A stretch of DNA of 64,000 bases from Microbulbifer aggregans (GTDB lineage Bacteria > Pseudomonadota > Gammaproteobacteria > Pseudomonadales > Cellvibrionaceae), in the NCBI RefSeq assembly GCF_001750105.1, contig NZ_CP014143.1, forward strand, positions 2,821,501-2,885,500, given 5' to 3'. Below are positions 47,043-56,291 of this stretch, piece after piece. Each line of letters begins with the position of its first letter. The first letter of the stretch is position 1. The position numbers and the translations under genes are program-made. The notes beneath the pieces were generated by a model. It was not told where the DNA came from, made no database searches, and saw only the letters and a list, made by a program, of their open reading frames with translations.

Positions 47043-49406
47043 ATGACTAACAAGGAACGCTTCTCACTGCACCCGCTGGCTCTGGCACTGAGCACCCTGA
47101 CCTGCGTCACCGCCATAGCTCAAGAATCCGTGGAAGAGGCTGAAGATTCAGTGACGACGGAGTTTGTCGAAGTGCTCGGCGACCGCATCGATGAATCCGC
47201 GGTCGGGCCCCACAGCGACGCCGCGGGCGGCGCCTTCGCCAGCGAGCTGAGTGCAGCGGAGATCGCCCGCTCCATAACACCTGTCGGAGAGTGGCTGCTC
47301 GATGAGGCGGCAGTGGAAAACCTGCGCGACCTGCAGCGCGTTGCGCCCAATACGTATTCCGCTACCGGGTTCGGTGCGCCGAGCCTGCCCACGATCCGCG
47401 GCCAGCTTGGGGAAGTGTTCGAGGCCGGCATGCGTCGCCAGGTAGGAAATAACGGCCTGGGGATACCGCTTTCCTTCAACGGGGTGGGACAGGTAGACGT
47501 GGTGCGGGGCATGCCATCGGTAATGCTCGGCTCGACGCAACGCACCGGGGGCTTTGTCAATCTGGCACCCAAGCGACCGAGCCTGGAGAGCGCTTCTGGC
47601 AGTGCCGTTGTTCGGGCCGGGCAGTGGGATCGATACCGCTCCCAGGTGGATTACTCCTCTCTGTTGGAGCCGTCGCGCAGTGCGGTTCGCGTCAGTGTCG
47701 AGCATCGCAACGAGGGCAGTTTCTACGACTTCAGCGGTATGGACAGCAATAACCTGTTTGCTGCTTACCGCCTCAAACCGAGCGAAGACAGTGAATGGAA
47801 CCTGTCGGTGGAGTACTACGATGTCAGCTGGACGGACAATGCCGGTATCAACCGCCCGACTCAGGCGCTGATCGACGACGGCCTCTATGTTCAGGGGCAG
47901 GGCGTGCGCCCCGATGGCTCGACCGTACCCGGTGCCGGCGCCATTATCAGTCCCACCGGTGCGGTGGAGATTGACCGCAGCCGCGTTTTAACTGACCCGA
48001 AGGATATCAATGGCGCCGATACCCTGCTGCTGCACTCCACGTATGAGACGGCGCTCAGCGACGCCGTGCGTTTTGTGAATCGCACCTACTTTGAACACCT
48101 GAACCGTGAGGAAATTGCGCAGAACAGCTTCGTTGAGATCATCGATGGTGCCAATACTTTCGAGAACCGCAGTGAGTGGCACCTGGCCAATACCATTGCC
48201 GGGTTCGGCCTGCGCTACAACGATGTGCTGGGCTACAGCCAGTTCACCACCGAGGCGGATCTGCCGATCGATTTGACCGGACCACTCAGCAATCGTCGCA
48301 TCCCGCTCACAGATGCCCAGAAAGCGCGATTAGTGGAGTTGCGGCCCGGGTTGTATGTCTCCCCCGGTGGCCAGTACGACCTGGACGGGGATGGTGCAGG
48401 GGATTTCAACCTGTCGGACACCACGGACTCCACCAGCCTGCAGACCGGTGTGTTTGTCGAGCATCGACAGGCACTGTCGGAGGCCTGGTCTGTCACCGCT
48501 GGGGTACGCGGTGACTGGTACCGGGTGGAGGCCCGTGACCCCCTGGCGCCGGAGGGCGTCGCTGCGGCTGAGGATAAACACCACGATTTCCTCAAGTCCG
48601 GCAACCTGAGCCTGCAGTACGCGCCGGATGGCGACGGCCAGCTTTACGCCACACTTGGCTACCAGGAATCCACTTCCAACAGTCTCGGTGGCGGCAATAC
48701 CCTCGGCGCTGACAACACCATCAACCCGCTGAATTTCGCCACCGAAAACGAGCTGCTGGAGCTGGGATACAAATACGCTCCGGTAGGGGCTTCGTGGTAC
48801 TGGGATGCGGCGGTGTTCGACCAGACACGCAGTCTGCGCAACCGCGATGGCAGCAATTCCGGTATTCGGACCCGTGGTATCGAAGTGCAGGGCCAGTACC
48901 GCGGCGAGCGCCTGTGGGCCAATGCCGGTGCCAGTTATCTCAATGCGCGCTTTGACAATTCTGCTGCCTTCCAGGATGCCCGCCAGGTGGTCGATGCATT
49001 TGACGATTCCCGACCCGACATCATTGCCGGCACCGGTATCGGGGCGCCAAACTTCACCGCCTTCCCGGCGTCTGATGCACGGCTGCATGGCCTTCCGCGA
49101 TTTAGTGCCTCGGCCGCGATGGGCTATCGATTCAACGATAACTGGTCTGCAGGTGCGAGCCTCGTGGCTACGGGCAGTTATCCGCTGGACTATCTACAGA
49201 CGGTGGAAATCCCGGCTCAGTTCACCCTTAACACCAACCTGCGTTACCAGTTTGACGATCAACGGACCAGCCTGCGCCTGGATGTGTTCAACCTGACCGA
49301 TGAGGAAAACTGGGCGCCGGTATTCGAGGGCGGGTATTTCGGTTCGACGCTGGTTTTCCCGGAATTGCCGCGCTATTGGGATCTGAGTCTGGTCTACCAG
49401 CTGTAA
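47043..49406 (+). CDS. TonB-dependent siderophore-receptor-like protein
   Basis: The 787-residue protein has a signal peptide (ALALSTLTCVTAIAQ), a plug domain with VAPNTYSATGFGAPSLPTIRGQ, DVVRGMPSVMLGSTQRTGGFVNLAPKRP, and a barrel ending in LVYQL. The plug resembles ferrichrome/FhuE-type receptors, but no Fur box was recognised in the 31 bp upstream of it. It follows the DUF547 gene closely and may be in the same operon. Confidence 0.9.
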   Translation: MTNKERFSLHPLALALSTLTCVTAIAQESVEEAEDSVTTEFVEVLGDRIDESAVGPHSDAAGGAFASELSAAEIARSITPVGEWLLDEAAVENLRDLQRVAPNTYSATGFGAPSLPTIRGQLGEVFEAGMRRQVGNNGLGIPLSFNGVGQVDVVRGMPSVMLGSTQRTGGFVNLAPKRPSLESASGSAVVRAGQWDRYRSQVDYSSLLEPSRSAVRVSVEHRNEGSFYDFSGMDSNNLFAAYRLKPSEDSEWNLSVEYYDVSWTDNAGINRPTQALIDDGLYVQGQGVRPDGSTVPGAGAIISPTGAVEIDRSRVLTDPKDINGADTLLLHSTYETALSDAVRFVNRTYFEHLNREEIAQNSFVEIIDGANTFENRSEWHLANTIAGFGLRYNDVLGYSQFTTEADLPIDLTGPLSNRRIPLTDAQKARLVELRPGLYVSPGGQYDLDGDGAGDFNLSDTTDSTSLQTGVFVEHRQALSEAWSVTAGVRGDWYRVEARDPLAPEGVAAAEDKHHDFLKSGNLSLQYAPDGDGQLYATLGYQESTSNSLGGGNTLGADNTINPLNFATENELLELGYKYAPVGASWYWDAAVFDQTRSLRNRDGSNSGIRTRGIEVQGQYRGERLWANAGASYLNARFDNSAAFQDARQVVDAFDDSRPDIIAGTGIGAPNFTAFPASDARLHGLPRFSASAAMGYRFNDNWSAGASLVATGSYPLDYLQTVEIPAQFTLNTNLRYQFDDQRTSLRLDVFNLTDEENWAPVFEGGYFGSTLVFPELPRYWDLSLVYQL

Positions 49407-49545
49407 TCATTGGTGGGTGCTCTGGCAACTGATGGCGTCCAACCTGAGTCACCGGATGAGCGTGGCGAAGCGAGGGAGGACGCAGCGTAAATTCTCTGGG
49501 GGCAGTGGGCCCGGTATCGATTCGGGCCCACGAACACGCGATGAG

Positions 49546-50478
49546 TTAACCGTCCTCTGCTCTTATCTTTTGGCGCAGTTCTTCTATATCCCGCCGCGGG
49601 GGTGCGCCGAACAGGCGACTGTACTCCCGGCTGAATTGGGACGGGCTCTCGTATCCCACCCTGAACGATGCCGTGGACGCATCCAGGTGTTCGTTGAGCA
49701 TCAGGCGTTTTGCCTCGCTCAGCCGCAGCCATTTCTGATACTGCAGTGGGCTCATTGCGGTGAGCTGGCGAAAGTGATGGTGAAATGTCGGTGTACTCAT
49801 CTGTACCATCGAGGCCAGACTTTCAATCCGCAACGGTGCAGTGAAATTCTCCTTCAGCCAGTCGATCGCCTTGGCGATGCGATATCCCTGGCTGTCTACG
49901 GATGCGATTTGACGGAGCAGGGCTGACTGATCACTCAGCAACAGCCGATAATGAATCTCCCGCTGGATCAGGGGTGCCAGGACACGGATCGCATTGGGCT
50001 CGTTGAGCAGATTCACAAGCCGTCCGAAAGGCTCCGCGATCGTGGAAGTCATCCTGCCAAGCCCGGCACTGACCCCGGTCGGGCGCTCATTGAGGTGCGG
50101 CAAGCCTCCCTGTGCAATCAACTCCGCTAATAGTCGAATATCGAGTTTCATTACCAAGCCCAGGCACGGGGCCTTGTGGCTTGCCGTGAGTACCTGGGAG
50201 CTTGCCGGTAAGTCGAGCGAGGTAATCAGGAAGTTGGTTGTGTCATAAGGGTACGCCTCGCCGCCAATCAGCATCTGTTTGGTGCCCTGTGCCACCAACA
50301 CGATACTCGGCTCAATCAGGCAAAAGTCTGGCTCTGTCGGCTCATCGCGCCGAAAGAACAGCAGGTCAGGAATCGGTGTCATCCAGTCCGCCGTGCTCTC
50401 CACTCGATTGGCAATCATTTGCGCCATTTCACGCTGAAAAGAGCGAATTCTCGAGTTAGCGCCGTGATCTTTAACCAT
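49546..50478 (-). CDS. AraC-family transcriptional regulator
   Basis: The 310-residue protein has an AraC_N (PF06719-type) sensor domain (DLLFFRRDEPTEPDFCLIEPSIVLVAQGTKQMLIGG) and a C-terminal double helix-turn-helix with MSTPTFHHHFRQLTAMSPLQYQKWLRLSEAKRLM and ASFRVGYESPSQFSREYSRLFG. The ATG at 50478 has GGAGG 6 bp before it, better than an upstream alternative. It is divergent from the SDR gene by about 300 bp. This regulator type includes YqhC, which activates aldehyde reductase genes, so control of the adjoining oxidoreductases is a sound guess. Confidence 0.92.
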   Translation of the reverse strand: MVKDHGANSRIRSFQREMAQMIANRVESTADWMTPIPDLLFFRRDEPTEPDFCLIEPSIVLVAQGTKQMLIGGEAYPYDTTNFLITSLDLPASSQVLTASHKAPCLGLVMKLDIRLLAELIAQGGLPHLNERPTGVSAGLGRMTSTIAEPFGRLVNLLNEPNAIRVLAPLIQREIHYRLLLSDQSALLRQIASVDSQGYRIAKAIDWLKENFTAPLRIESLASMVQMSTPTFHHHFRQLTAMSPLQYQKWLRLSEAKRLMLNEHLDASTASFRVGYESPSQFSREYSRLFGAPPRRDIEELRQKIRAEDG

Positions 50479-50774
50479 AAGATGCCTCCATCTATACACG
50501 ATGCACTATAACTCGGAGCTGGGGCCGCTCAAAGTGAGTCTGATGGGGTTTCATAGGATCAGGCAAGAACGCCAGCGTAATGCTCTAACGATCGGGACTG
50601 GCGGCACAGCAGAATGGCTCTCGTGGCAGCAGCGCTGGATAGGGCGAGCGGACCGGCTAAAGACGGCTTCTCAACAATCCCTTCGATGCATTGGGCCTAA
50701 TTGGGCCATTAGGGTTTTCCGTAGGCACTGCGCGCCAGAATGTTACTGAAGATCAATGTCATGATGAGGTTCCC

Positions 50775-51521
50775 ATGATGGATAACGTAAAAGGCAAGGT
50801 GATCGTGATTACTGGCGCCAGTAGTGGTAATGGTGAGGCCGCTGCACGCCACCTTGCGGAGCGCGGCGCCACTGTTGTGCTCGCAGCACGCCGCAAGAAC
50901 CGCATTGAAGCGCTCGAGAAAGAGCTGGTCTCTGCCGGCCACCAGGCGAAAGCAGTTGTGACCGATGTGGTCGATAAGGAGCAGGTCAAAAATCTACTCG
51001 ATACGACGGTGGCGACTTTCGGCAGGGTTGACGTTCTGATCAATAATGCCGGCCTGATGCCGCTCGCCCCGCTCGAGCAGGTCAAAACCAATGAGTGGGA
51101 CCAGATGATTGATGTCAATCTTAAAGGCACGCTCTACGGCATCGCCGCGGCGCTTCCGCATATGTCCAGGCAGAAGTCAGGGCACATTATCAATGTGTCG
51201 TCCGTCTACGGACACAAGCTCGGACCTGATGCGACGGTTTACTGCGCCACGAAGCACGCCGTGCGCACGCTTTCCGAAGGGCTGCGCCAGGAGGTCAAGC
51301 CCTACAATATCCGCACCACTATCATTTCACCGGGAGCCGTGGCAACGGAACTGCTGGAGCACATCAGCGATAAGGAGATCCAGGCGCAGACAAAGGATTT
51401 TGTCAGCCAGATCGCTATCCCGGCAGACAGTTTTGCACGAATGGTGGCTTTTGCGATCAATGAGCCTGAAAACGTGGATGTGAATGAGATCCTGTTCCGT
51501 CCCACAGCCCAGCCGATCTAA
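50775..51521 (+). CDS. Short-chain dehydrogenase/reductase
   Basis: The 248-residue classical SDR has the cofactor motif TGASSGNG (with Asn where Ile is usual), NNAG in the fourth strand, and the catalytic Ser142/143, Tyr156 and Lys160 (VSSVYG and VYCATK). The ATG at 50775 follows GAGG; a second ATG at 50778 is an equal choice. Arg39-Arg40 after the second strand suggest NADP. Substrate unknown. It opens the row of genes running to 53932. Confidence 0.92.
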   Translation: MMDNVKGKVIVITGASSGNGEAAARHLAERGATVVLAARRKNRIEALEKELVSAGHQAKAVVTDVVDKEQVKNLLDTTVATFGRVDVLINNAGLMPLAPLEQVKTNEWDQMIDVNLKGTLYGIAAALPHMSRQKSGHIINVSSVYGHKLGPDATVYCATKHAVRTLSEGLRQEVKPYNIRTTIISPGAVATELLEHISDKEIQAQTKDFVSQIAIPADSFARMVAFAINEPENVDVNEILFRPTAQPI

Positions 51522-51619
51522 TGGGGCATGTCAGCAGGGTTCTGGAGGCACTTTTTCGGAGTCCTGCTGGTTCCCCTCTCAGTACAGTGGTCGAACAAAG
51601 AGTCCAGGGAGGCGGCACA

Positions 51620-52165
51620 ATGAGCGGTCGAATAACCAAAGCATCCACGTTGTTATCTGGCCCGATAAAGGCTTTCACACTTGTCCTGGCCGGTTTAATG
51701 GCTTTAACCATGACGGCTTCGGCAACGACCGAGTCCAACAGCGAAAGCAAAAGCAAGGAGGCTGGGATGATTCTCAGGAAAAACGGTTCTCAGGACTCGA
51801 TTCAGGGTCCGGCAGATTGGTTTACCGGGAGAGCCCGCATTGACCCGATTCAACTGGAGGCCCAGGAGCCTTCACGGGTCACTTCCGCACTCGTCACTTT
51901 TGAGCCGGGTGCCCGAACCAACTGGCATACGCACCCCCTCGGTCAGTTACTGATCGTGACCTCCGGCAAGGGCTGGACACAATGCGAGGGGGAACCCCGT
52001 GTCGAAATTAACGCGGGGGACAGCATCTGGTGCCCGCCCGGTCACAAGCACTGGCATGGTGCAACCAGCACCACGGGAATGAGTCATATTGCCATTCAGG
52101 AGGCATTGGACGGAAAAAATGTTGAATGGTTGGAGCCTGTTACCGACGCGCAGTATCTCGATTAG
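51620..52165 (+). CDS. Cupin-domain protein with N-terminal export signal
   Basis: The 181-residue protein has a single cupin with the metal ligands in [22 protein letters not shown] and the second motif [25 protein letters not shown]. Related cupins I know start near [13 protein letters not shown] sequence and are cytosolic. Here about 48 residues precede that point and include a positively charged start and hydrophobic stretch ([18 protein letters not shown]), a likely signal peptide. GGGAGG precedes the ATG at 51620. Confidence 0.88.
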   Translation: MSGRITKASTLLSGPIKAFTLVLAGLMALTMTASATTESNSESKSKEAGMILRKNGSQDSIQGPADWFTGRARIDPIQLEAQEPSRVTSALVTFEPGARTNWHTHPLGQLLIVTSGKGWTQCEGEPRVEINAGDSIWCPPGHKHWHGATSTTGMSHIAIQEALDGKNVEWLEPVTDAQYLD

Positions 52166-52225
52166 GTCATGTGCCCAAAAAGCCTGGGCTAATCAACAAA
52201 ATGGCAAGCTGGATCGGGACCGCAG

Positions 52226-52693
52226 ATGGGTTTTTCACTCTCATTGCTGGCTGGTGCCGGCCTTTTCCTAAGCGCGGTATTAGGGTATTCCGCCGCGAGC
52301 CCTGTCACTGAACATAGCCCGGAAAGCGAGGTTGCCATTTTGACGAAGATCCAGATAACCGTGGGGGCTGAAAAAGTGGCCGCCACGATTGAGGATAACC
52401 AGACCTCCCGCGACTTCGTTGCCCTGCTGCCACTGACGCTGGAAATGGAAGATTTCCATGGCACCGAAAAGATTAGCGATCTTCCTGGTCGGCTCTCTAC
52501 GGAGGGTGCACCCAGTGGCTATGCGCCAACAGAGGGCGACATCACCTATTACGCGCCGTGGGGAAATCTGGCAATTTTCTACCGTGACTTTTCACACTCG
52601 AAAGGGCTTATTCGTCTTGGACAGTTGGATTCCGGGAGCGAGCTGTTCAAGCAGGGCGGCGGCCTGAAGGCAACCATCGAGCGAGCTGAGTAG
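52226..52693 (+). CDS. Cyclophilin-like fold protein, probably exported
   Basis: The 155-residue product has an N-terminal hydrophobic segment (LSLLAGAGLFLSAVLGYSAAS) that looks like a signal peptide, then a cyclophilin-like domain of the TM1367 type (IQITVGAEKVAATIEDNQTSRDFVALLPLTLEMEDFHGTEKI, GDITYYAPWGNLAIFYRDF, LIRLGQLDSG). The family has a cyclophilin-like barrel but lacks proven isomerase activity. The ribosome binding site is weak, so the start is less certain. Confidence 0.85.
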   Translation: MGFSLSLLAGAGLFLSAVLGYSAASPVTEHSPESEVAILTKIQITVGAEKVAATIEDNQTSRDFVALLPLTLEMEDFHGTEKISDLPGRLSTEGAPSGYAPTEGDITYYAPWGNLAIFYRDFSHSKGLIRLGQLDSGSELFKQGGGLKATIERAE

Positions 52694-52768
52694 CAGCCCT
52701 GCACGGTCCTGCAGCGCCAATATCCAAAACGACCGGGAAATCATTCGATTCGCAAAGGAATACCCCCT

Positions 52769-53932
52769 ATGACAATAAAGAAAAGCCAATCCCGCCGAGA
52801 ATTCCTCTATCGATCCTCCCTGGCTGGTGGTTCGCTGCTGCTCGCCGGTTCTCCCAATCTGTTCGCTCAAAGTAAATCTGGGAACAGGATAAAGTCCAAA
52901 GGGTATGCGGCGGTCGATACTTCCGGAAAGCTGGTGCCCTGGGAGTTCGAGCGAAGGCCAGTGGGCGATGATGATGTGCTGATTGATATCAAGTACGCCA
53001 GCATCTGTCACTCAGATATCCACCAGATGAAAGGTCACTGGGGCGCCCAGCAATACCCGCAGGTTCCCGGTCACGAGATCGTCGGGGTAGTGGCCGCGGT
53101 CGGCAAGAATGTGACCAGGTTCAAAGTGGGTGACCGGGCGGGTGTCGGTTGCATGGTCGATAGCTGCCTTGAATGTGAAAGCTGCAAGAGCAATGAGGAG
53201 CAGTATTGTCCTGACACGCTCTTTACCTATGGCTACCCGGATAAACGTTCACCCACAGGTATTACCCAGGGCGGCTACTCCACGAACATTGTGGTCAGAG
53301 ACCATTTTGTGGTCCACATCCCCGATAACATCAGTTTCCAGCAGGCAGCGCCGTTGCTGTGCGCGGGGATTACCACTTATTCGCCGATTCTCAGGGCCGA
53401 CCTCAAGAAAGGGGAGAAAGTGGGGGTTGCCGGGATCGGCGGCCTGGGACATATGGCGATCAAGCTGGCCGTCTCCAAGGGGGCAGACGTCTACGCATTC
53501 ACCACATCTCCGGATAAGGTCGAAGATATCCTGGCATTTGGTGCCAAGGAAGCCATCGTGGTCGATGACACCAAAAAGCTCGCTCCCTATCGGGGTAAGC
53601 TGGATTACATGATCTCAACGATTCCGTTCGAGCATGACGTGTCGGCTTATAGCGCAATGGTGAAGCCGTATGGCTACTTCACCTATGTGGGCATGCCGGA
53701 AAAGTTTGAGATCACCGTGAATAACCTGGGGCTGGCGGCCTCCCGGGTCAACTTCAACGCCTCCCTGATTGGCGGAATGGAAGAGACTCAGGAGGTGGTG
53801 AATTACTGTGCAGACAACAACGTCCTGCCCAAAATACAGATGATCAGGGCGGAGCAGGTCAACGAGGCCTGGAAAAACGTAGAGGCAAAGAAGGCCCGCT
53901 ACCGCTACGTGATCGATAGCGCAACCATCTGA
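52769..53932 (+). CDS. Zinc alcohol dehydrogenase (YahK type) with Tat signal
   Basis: The 387-residue protein has a twin-arginine signal (SRREFLYRSSLAGGSLLLAG) before a zinc-dependent alcohol dehydrogenase of the YahK/cinnamyl-alcohol group. Catalytic zinc ligands Cys80, His102, Glu103 and the structural tetracysteine set (Cys133, 136, 139, 147) are present, and the nucleotide fold is intact (GIGGLGHMAIKLAVSKGADVYAFTTSP). A nicotinamide enzyme in the periplasm would need a tightly held cofactor, as in Zymomonas glucose-fructose oxidoreductase. The Tat call is clear by sequence; export is an inference. Confidence 0.9.
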   Translation: MTIKKSQSRREFLYRSSLAGGSLLLAGSPNLFAQSKSGNRIKSKGYAAVDTSGKLVPWEFERRPVGDDDVLIDIKYASICHSDIHQMKGHWGAQQYPQVPGHEIVGVVAAVGKNVTRFKVGDRAGVGCMVDSCLECESCKSNEEQYCPDTLFTYGYPDKRSPTGITQGGYSTNIVVRDHFVVHIPDNISFQQAAPLLCAGITTYSPILRADLKKGEKVGVAGIGGLGHMAIKLAVSKGADVYAFTTSPDKVEDILAFGAKEAIVVDDTKKLAPYRGKLDYMISTIPFEHDVSAYSAMVKPYGYFTYVGMPEKFEITVNNLGLAASRVNFNASLIGGMEETQEVVNYCADNNVLPKIQMIRAEQVNEAWKNVEAKKARYRYVIDSATI

Positions 53933-54095
53933 CTGCCATTTGCGGTCTCGAGGAGTTCACTTCGGGCATCTTCGCTGGCTATGCTGAGCTCCTGTCTTGG
54001 GTTGGCGGGGGCTTGGCAGACAAAGGCCTGGCATACACAGGCTTGGTATAGAGTGAGATGCTGGAGTGAGACTGCAGCCGATTCAGCCGATTTGA

Positions 54096-54602
54096 TTACG
54101 CCGGTCCATCATTCGCTTTTGTCTGGCTCCAGCTGGGGTATAGCTTCTCGGCAGCCATGACATGGATGTGCTCCATGGGGATTTGTCGACTCGCGGGCGG
54201 CTTGGCCAGCTCCTGGTAAATGTCATCGGTGGATATGCCATAAGGCTCGGCATCTTTCAGGCTCAGGGCGTAATAGATGGCGGAAACTCCGCTCAGGTAC
54301 ATCGCCGCCAGACACATGGGGCAGGGGTGGCCGCTGGCGTACATCACTGCACCATCGAGCCGGTGATTGCCAGCTGCGGTTGTTGCAGCTCGCAGGGCCT
54401 CAATTTCTGCGTGAGCGGTGACGTCGGCACTGCGGTGGATGGTGTTTACCGCTTCGGCTACTATCCGTCCGCCTCTCACCAGCACGGCGCCAAACGGGCG
54501 CCCACCCTCCCTGGTCACGTTGTCCTGCGCCAGTTTGACCGCTCGCGCGAGAAACTTTTGATGCTCCGTGTCCCTTTGGTTGTCTTCTGATCTGTTTCCC
54601 AT
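54096..54602 (-). CDS. Nucleoside/guanine deaminase-like zinc enzyme
   Basis: The 168-residue protein has the cytidine-deaminase-fold zinc site: His64-Ala-Glu66 (TAHAEIEAL) and PCPMC with Cys94 and Cys97. The C-terminal part (AIYYALSLKDAEPYGISTDDIYQELAKP) resembles guanine deaminases of the GuaD/YfhC type rather than tRNA adenosine deaminase TadA. Substrate not proven. Confidence 0.88.
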   Translation of the reverse strand: MGNRSEDNQRDTEHQKFLARAVKLAQDNVTREGGRPFGAVLVRGGRIVAEAVNTIHRSADVTAHAEIEALRAATTAAGNHRLDGAVMYASGHPCPMCLAAMYLSGVSAIYYALSLKDAEPYGISTDDIYQELAKPPASRQIPMEHIHVMAAEKLYPSWSQTKANDGPA

Positions 54603-54671
54603 AGGCTGGATCCGTTGCCCCTCGTGGTTTCAGCTCAGTATTCAATGTAGTCCGGGCGGATCGGGTCGCGG

Positions 54672-55481
54672 TTAACGGTCAGAGCTGGGCTGGAAGAGGG
54701 CGGAAAGCATGCTGATACTGCCAAGCTCAACGCCATCTGTTGGAATCTGTATGGAGTCTTCCGGGCTGCTGGCGCCAAACGCGTAGAGTAGGGGTAGGTA
54801 GTGTTCTACGGTGGGCACGGACAGCAGGGCTGCCTGCCCTGCGCGCTCGAAGTGGATGAGGTTGTCCGCATCCCGCTGCTCGAGCCTGACGCGTATCCAA
54901 TCATTGAATTCGTTGGCCCAGGAATGTGGGGTTGCACCCGGAGTCCAGCGAATTCGCTGGAGGTTATGGACGACGTTGCCGCTGGCGAGGATAAGGACGC
55001 CTTTTTGTCTCAGAGACCGCAGTCGCTGCCCAAGCTGAAAGTGAAATTCCGCTGGCTTGGTGGCGTCGATGCTCAACTGCAGCACCGGTATGTCGGCGTT
55101 CGGATAAAGATGCATCAGTATTGACCTGGTGCCGTGATCCAACCCCCAGTCATTACTGATGCTGGCCTCGATCGGCTGGTCCCCTGCTATCTGCAGGTGT
55201 TGCTGGATATGGCGTGCGAGCTCGGGGTCACCCGGTGCGGGGTAGTGACACTCGTAAAGTTCTGGCGGGAAGCCGTGAAAATCGTGAATCGTTGCCGGTC
55301 GATCATTGCCCGTTACAAGGACACCCTGGGTGAACCAGTGCGCCGAGATCGACAGGATCGCCCGGGGCCGGGGCAGGGCCTCACCGAGACGGCGCCATGC
55401 ATCTGTATAGATGTTGCTTTGCAGGGCATTTATCGGAGTGCCATGTCCGATGAAGAGAGAGGGTATGGCGTTCAGTCCCAT
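54672..55481 (-). CDS. Class III extradiol dioxygenase (4,5-DOPA dioxygenase, YgiD type)
   Basis: The 269-residue protein matches the YgiD/DODA family: metal ligands His13 (FIGHGTP) and His48 (SISAHWF), conserved His116 (LDHGTRSIL) and His124, and a final motif EHYLPLLYAFGAS. The family opens catechol rings such as that of DOPA with Zn/Fe. The substrate in bacteria is mostly unknown. GGAG lies 8 bp before the ATG. Runs in the same direction as azoR. Confidence 0.9.
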   Translation of the reverse strand: MGLNAIPSLFIGHGTPINALQSNIYTDAWRRLGEALPRPRAILSISAHWFTQGVLVTGNDRPATIHDFHGFPPELYECHYPAPGDPELARHIQQHLQIAGDQPIEASISNDWGLDHGTRSILMHLYPNADIPVLQLSIDATKPAEFHFQLGQRLRSLRQKGVLILASGNVVHNLQRIRWTPGATPHSWANEFNDWIRVRLEQRDADNLIHFERAGQAALLSVPTVEHYLPLLYAFGASSPEDSIQIPTDGVELGSISMLSALFQPSSDR

Positions 55482-55593
55482 ATCGGCTGCTCCGGTTTAT
55501 GGTGCTGGGTGCAAGCCCGTGCGAGTCTGCCGAAAGCAACAGGGCGTACAAGCCGCCCTGTCACTTCGGAGCGCAAGCCAGTGCTGCCCTGGC

Positions 55594-56187
55594 TCAGGCA
55601 ACCTGGGCGATCTGTTCCCGTGCAGAGTCCAGCGCCTGCTGTTTAGATTCATCATTCAGGGCCAGGCCCTCGGCATGAATGATCTCCACATCGTGAATCC
55701 CAATGAAGCCGAGGAACTGGCGTACATAGGCGCTCTGGGCGTGCTCCTCGCCATAGACGCCGCCGCGAGTGATGAAAACCACCGCCTTCTTTCCTTTGAG
55801 CAGGCCTTCGGGGCCTTCTGCGGTATAGCGGAAGCTAATACCCGCGCGGGCGATGTGGTCGAAGTAGGTGCTGAGTGTGGACGGGACACTGAAGTTGTAC
55901 ATCGGGATGCCCAGTACCAGCACGTCAGAAGCCTTGATTTCGTCGATCAGTTCCTGGGAGAAGTCCGCCACGGCCTTCTGTTCTGCTGTGCGCTCCTCAG
56001 CCGGAGTGGTGAATGCCTGAAACCGGTCCTGATCCAGGTGCGGGATGGGCTCTGCGGCAAGGTCCCGGGTAATAACCCTGGCACCAGGGTTCTTCTCCAG
56101 CCAGGTCGCCGCGAAAGCGTCCGCGAGCTGAGAGGACTGGCCGCTGTTCTGGAACAGGCTGGTTTGGATTTTGAGTAATTGCGCCAT
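55594..56187 (-). CDS. azoR: FMN-dependent NADH-azoreductase
   Basis: The 197-residue flavodoxin-fold protein has the AzoR pattern: SLFQNSGQSSQLADAF for the FMN phosphate, the loop PMYNFSVPSTLSTYFDHIARAGISFRYT, and TRGGVYGEEHAQS. AzoR reduces quinones and azo compounds with NADH. GGAGG precedes the ATG. Confidence 0.93.
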   Translation of the reverse strand: MAQLLKIQTSLFQNSGQSSQLADAFAATWLEKNPGARVITRDLAAEPIPHLDQDRFQAFTTPAEERTAEQKAVADFSQELIDEIKASDVLVLGIPMYNFSVPSTLSTYFDHIARAGISFRYTAEGPEGLLKGKKAVVFITRGGVYGEEHAQSAYVRQFLGFIGIHDVEIIHAEGLALNDESKQQALDSAREQIAQVA

Positions 56188-56291
56188 CGAAAACCTCCAA
56201 TGCGGTTTTTGGTAGTGATGGCGCTATTCAATCACTGACTAATTCGGAAGAAAATCGCAAAAAAATACACTAATCCTTCGAAATAATAGAA

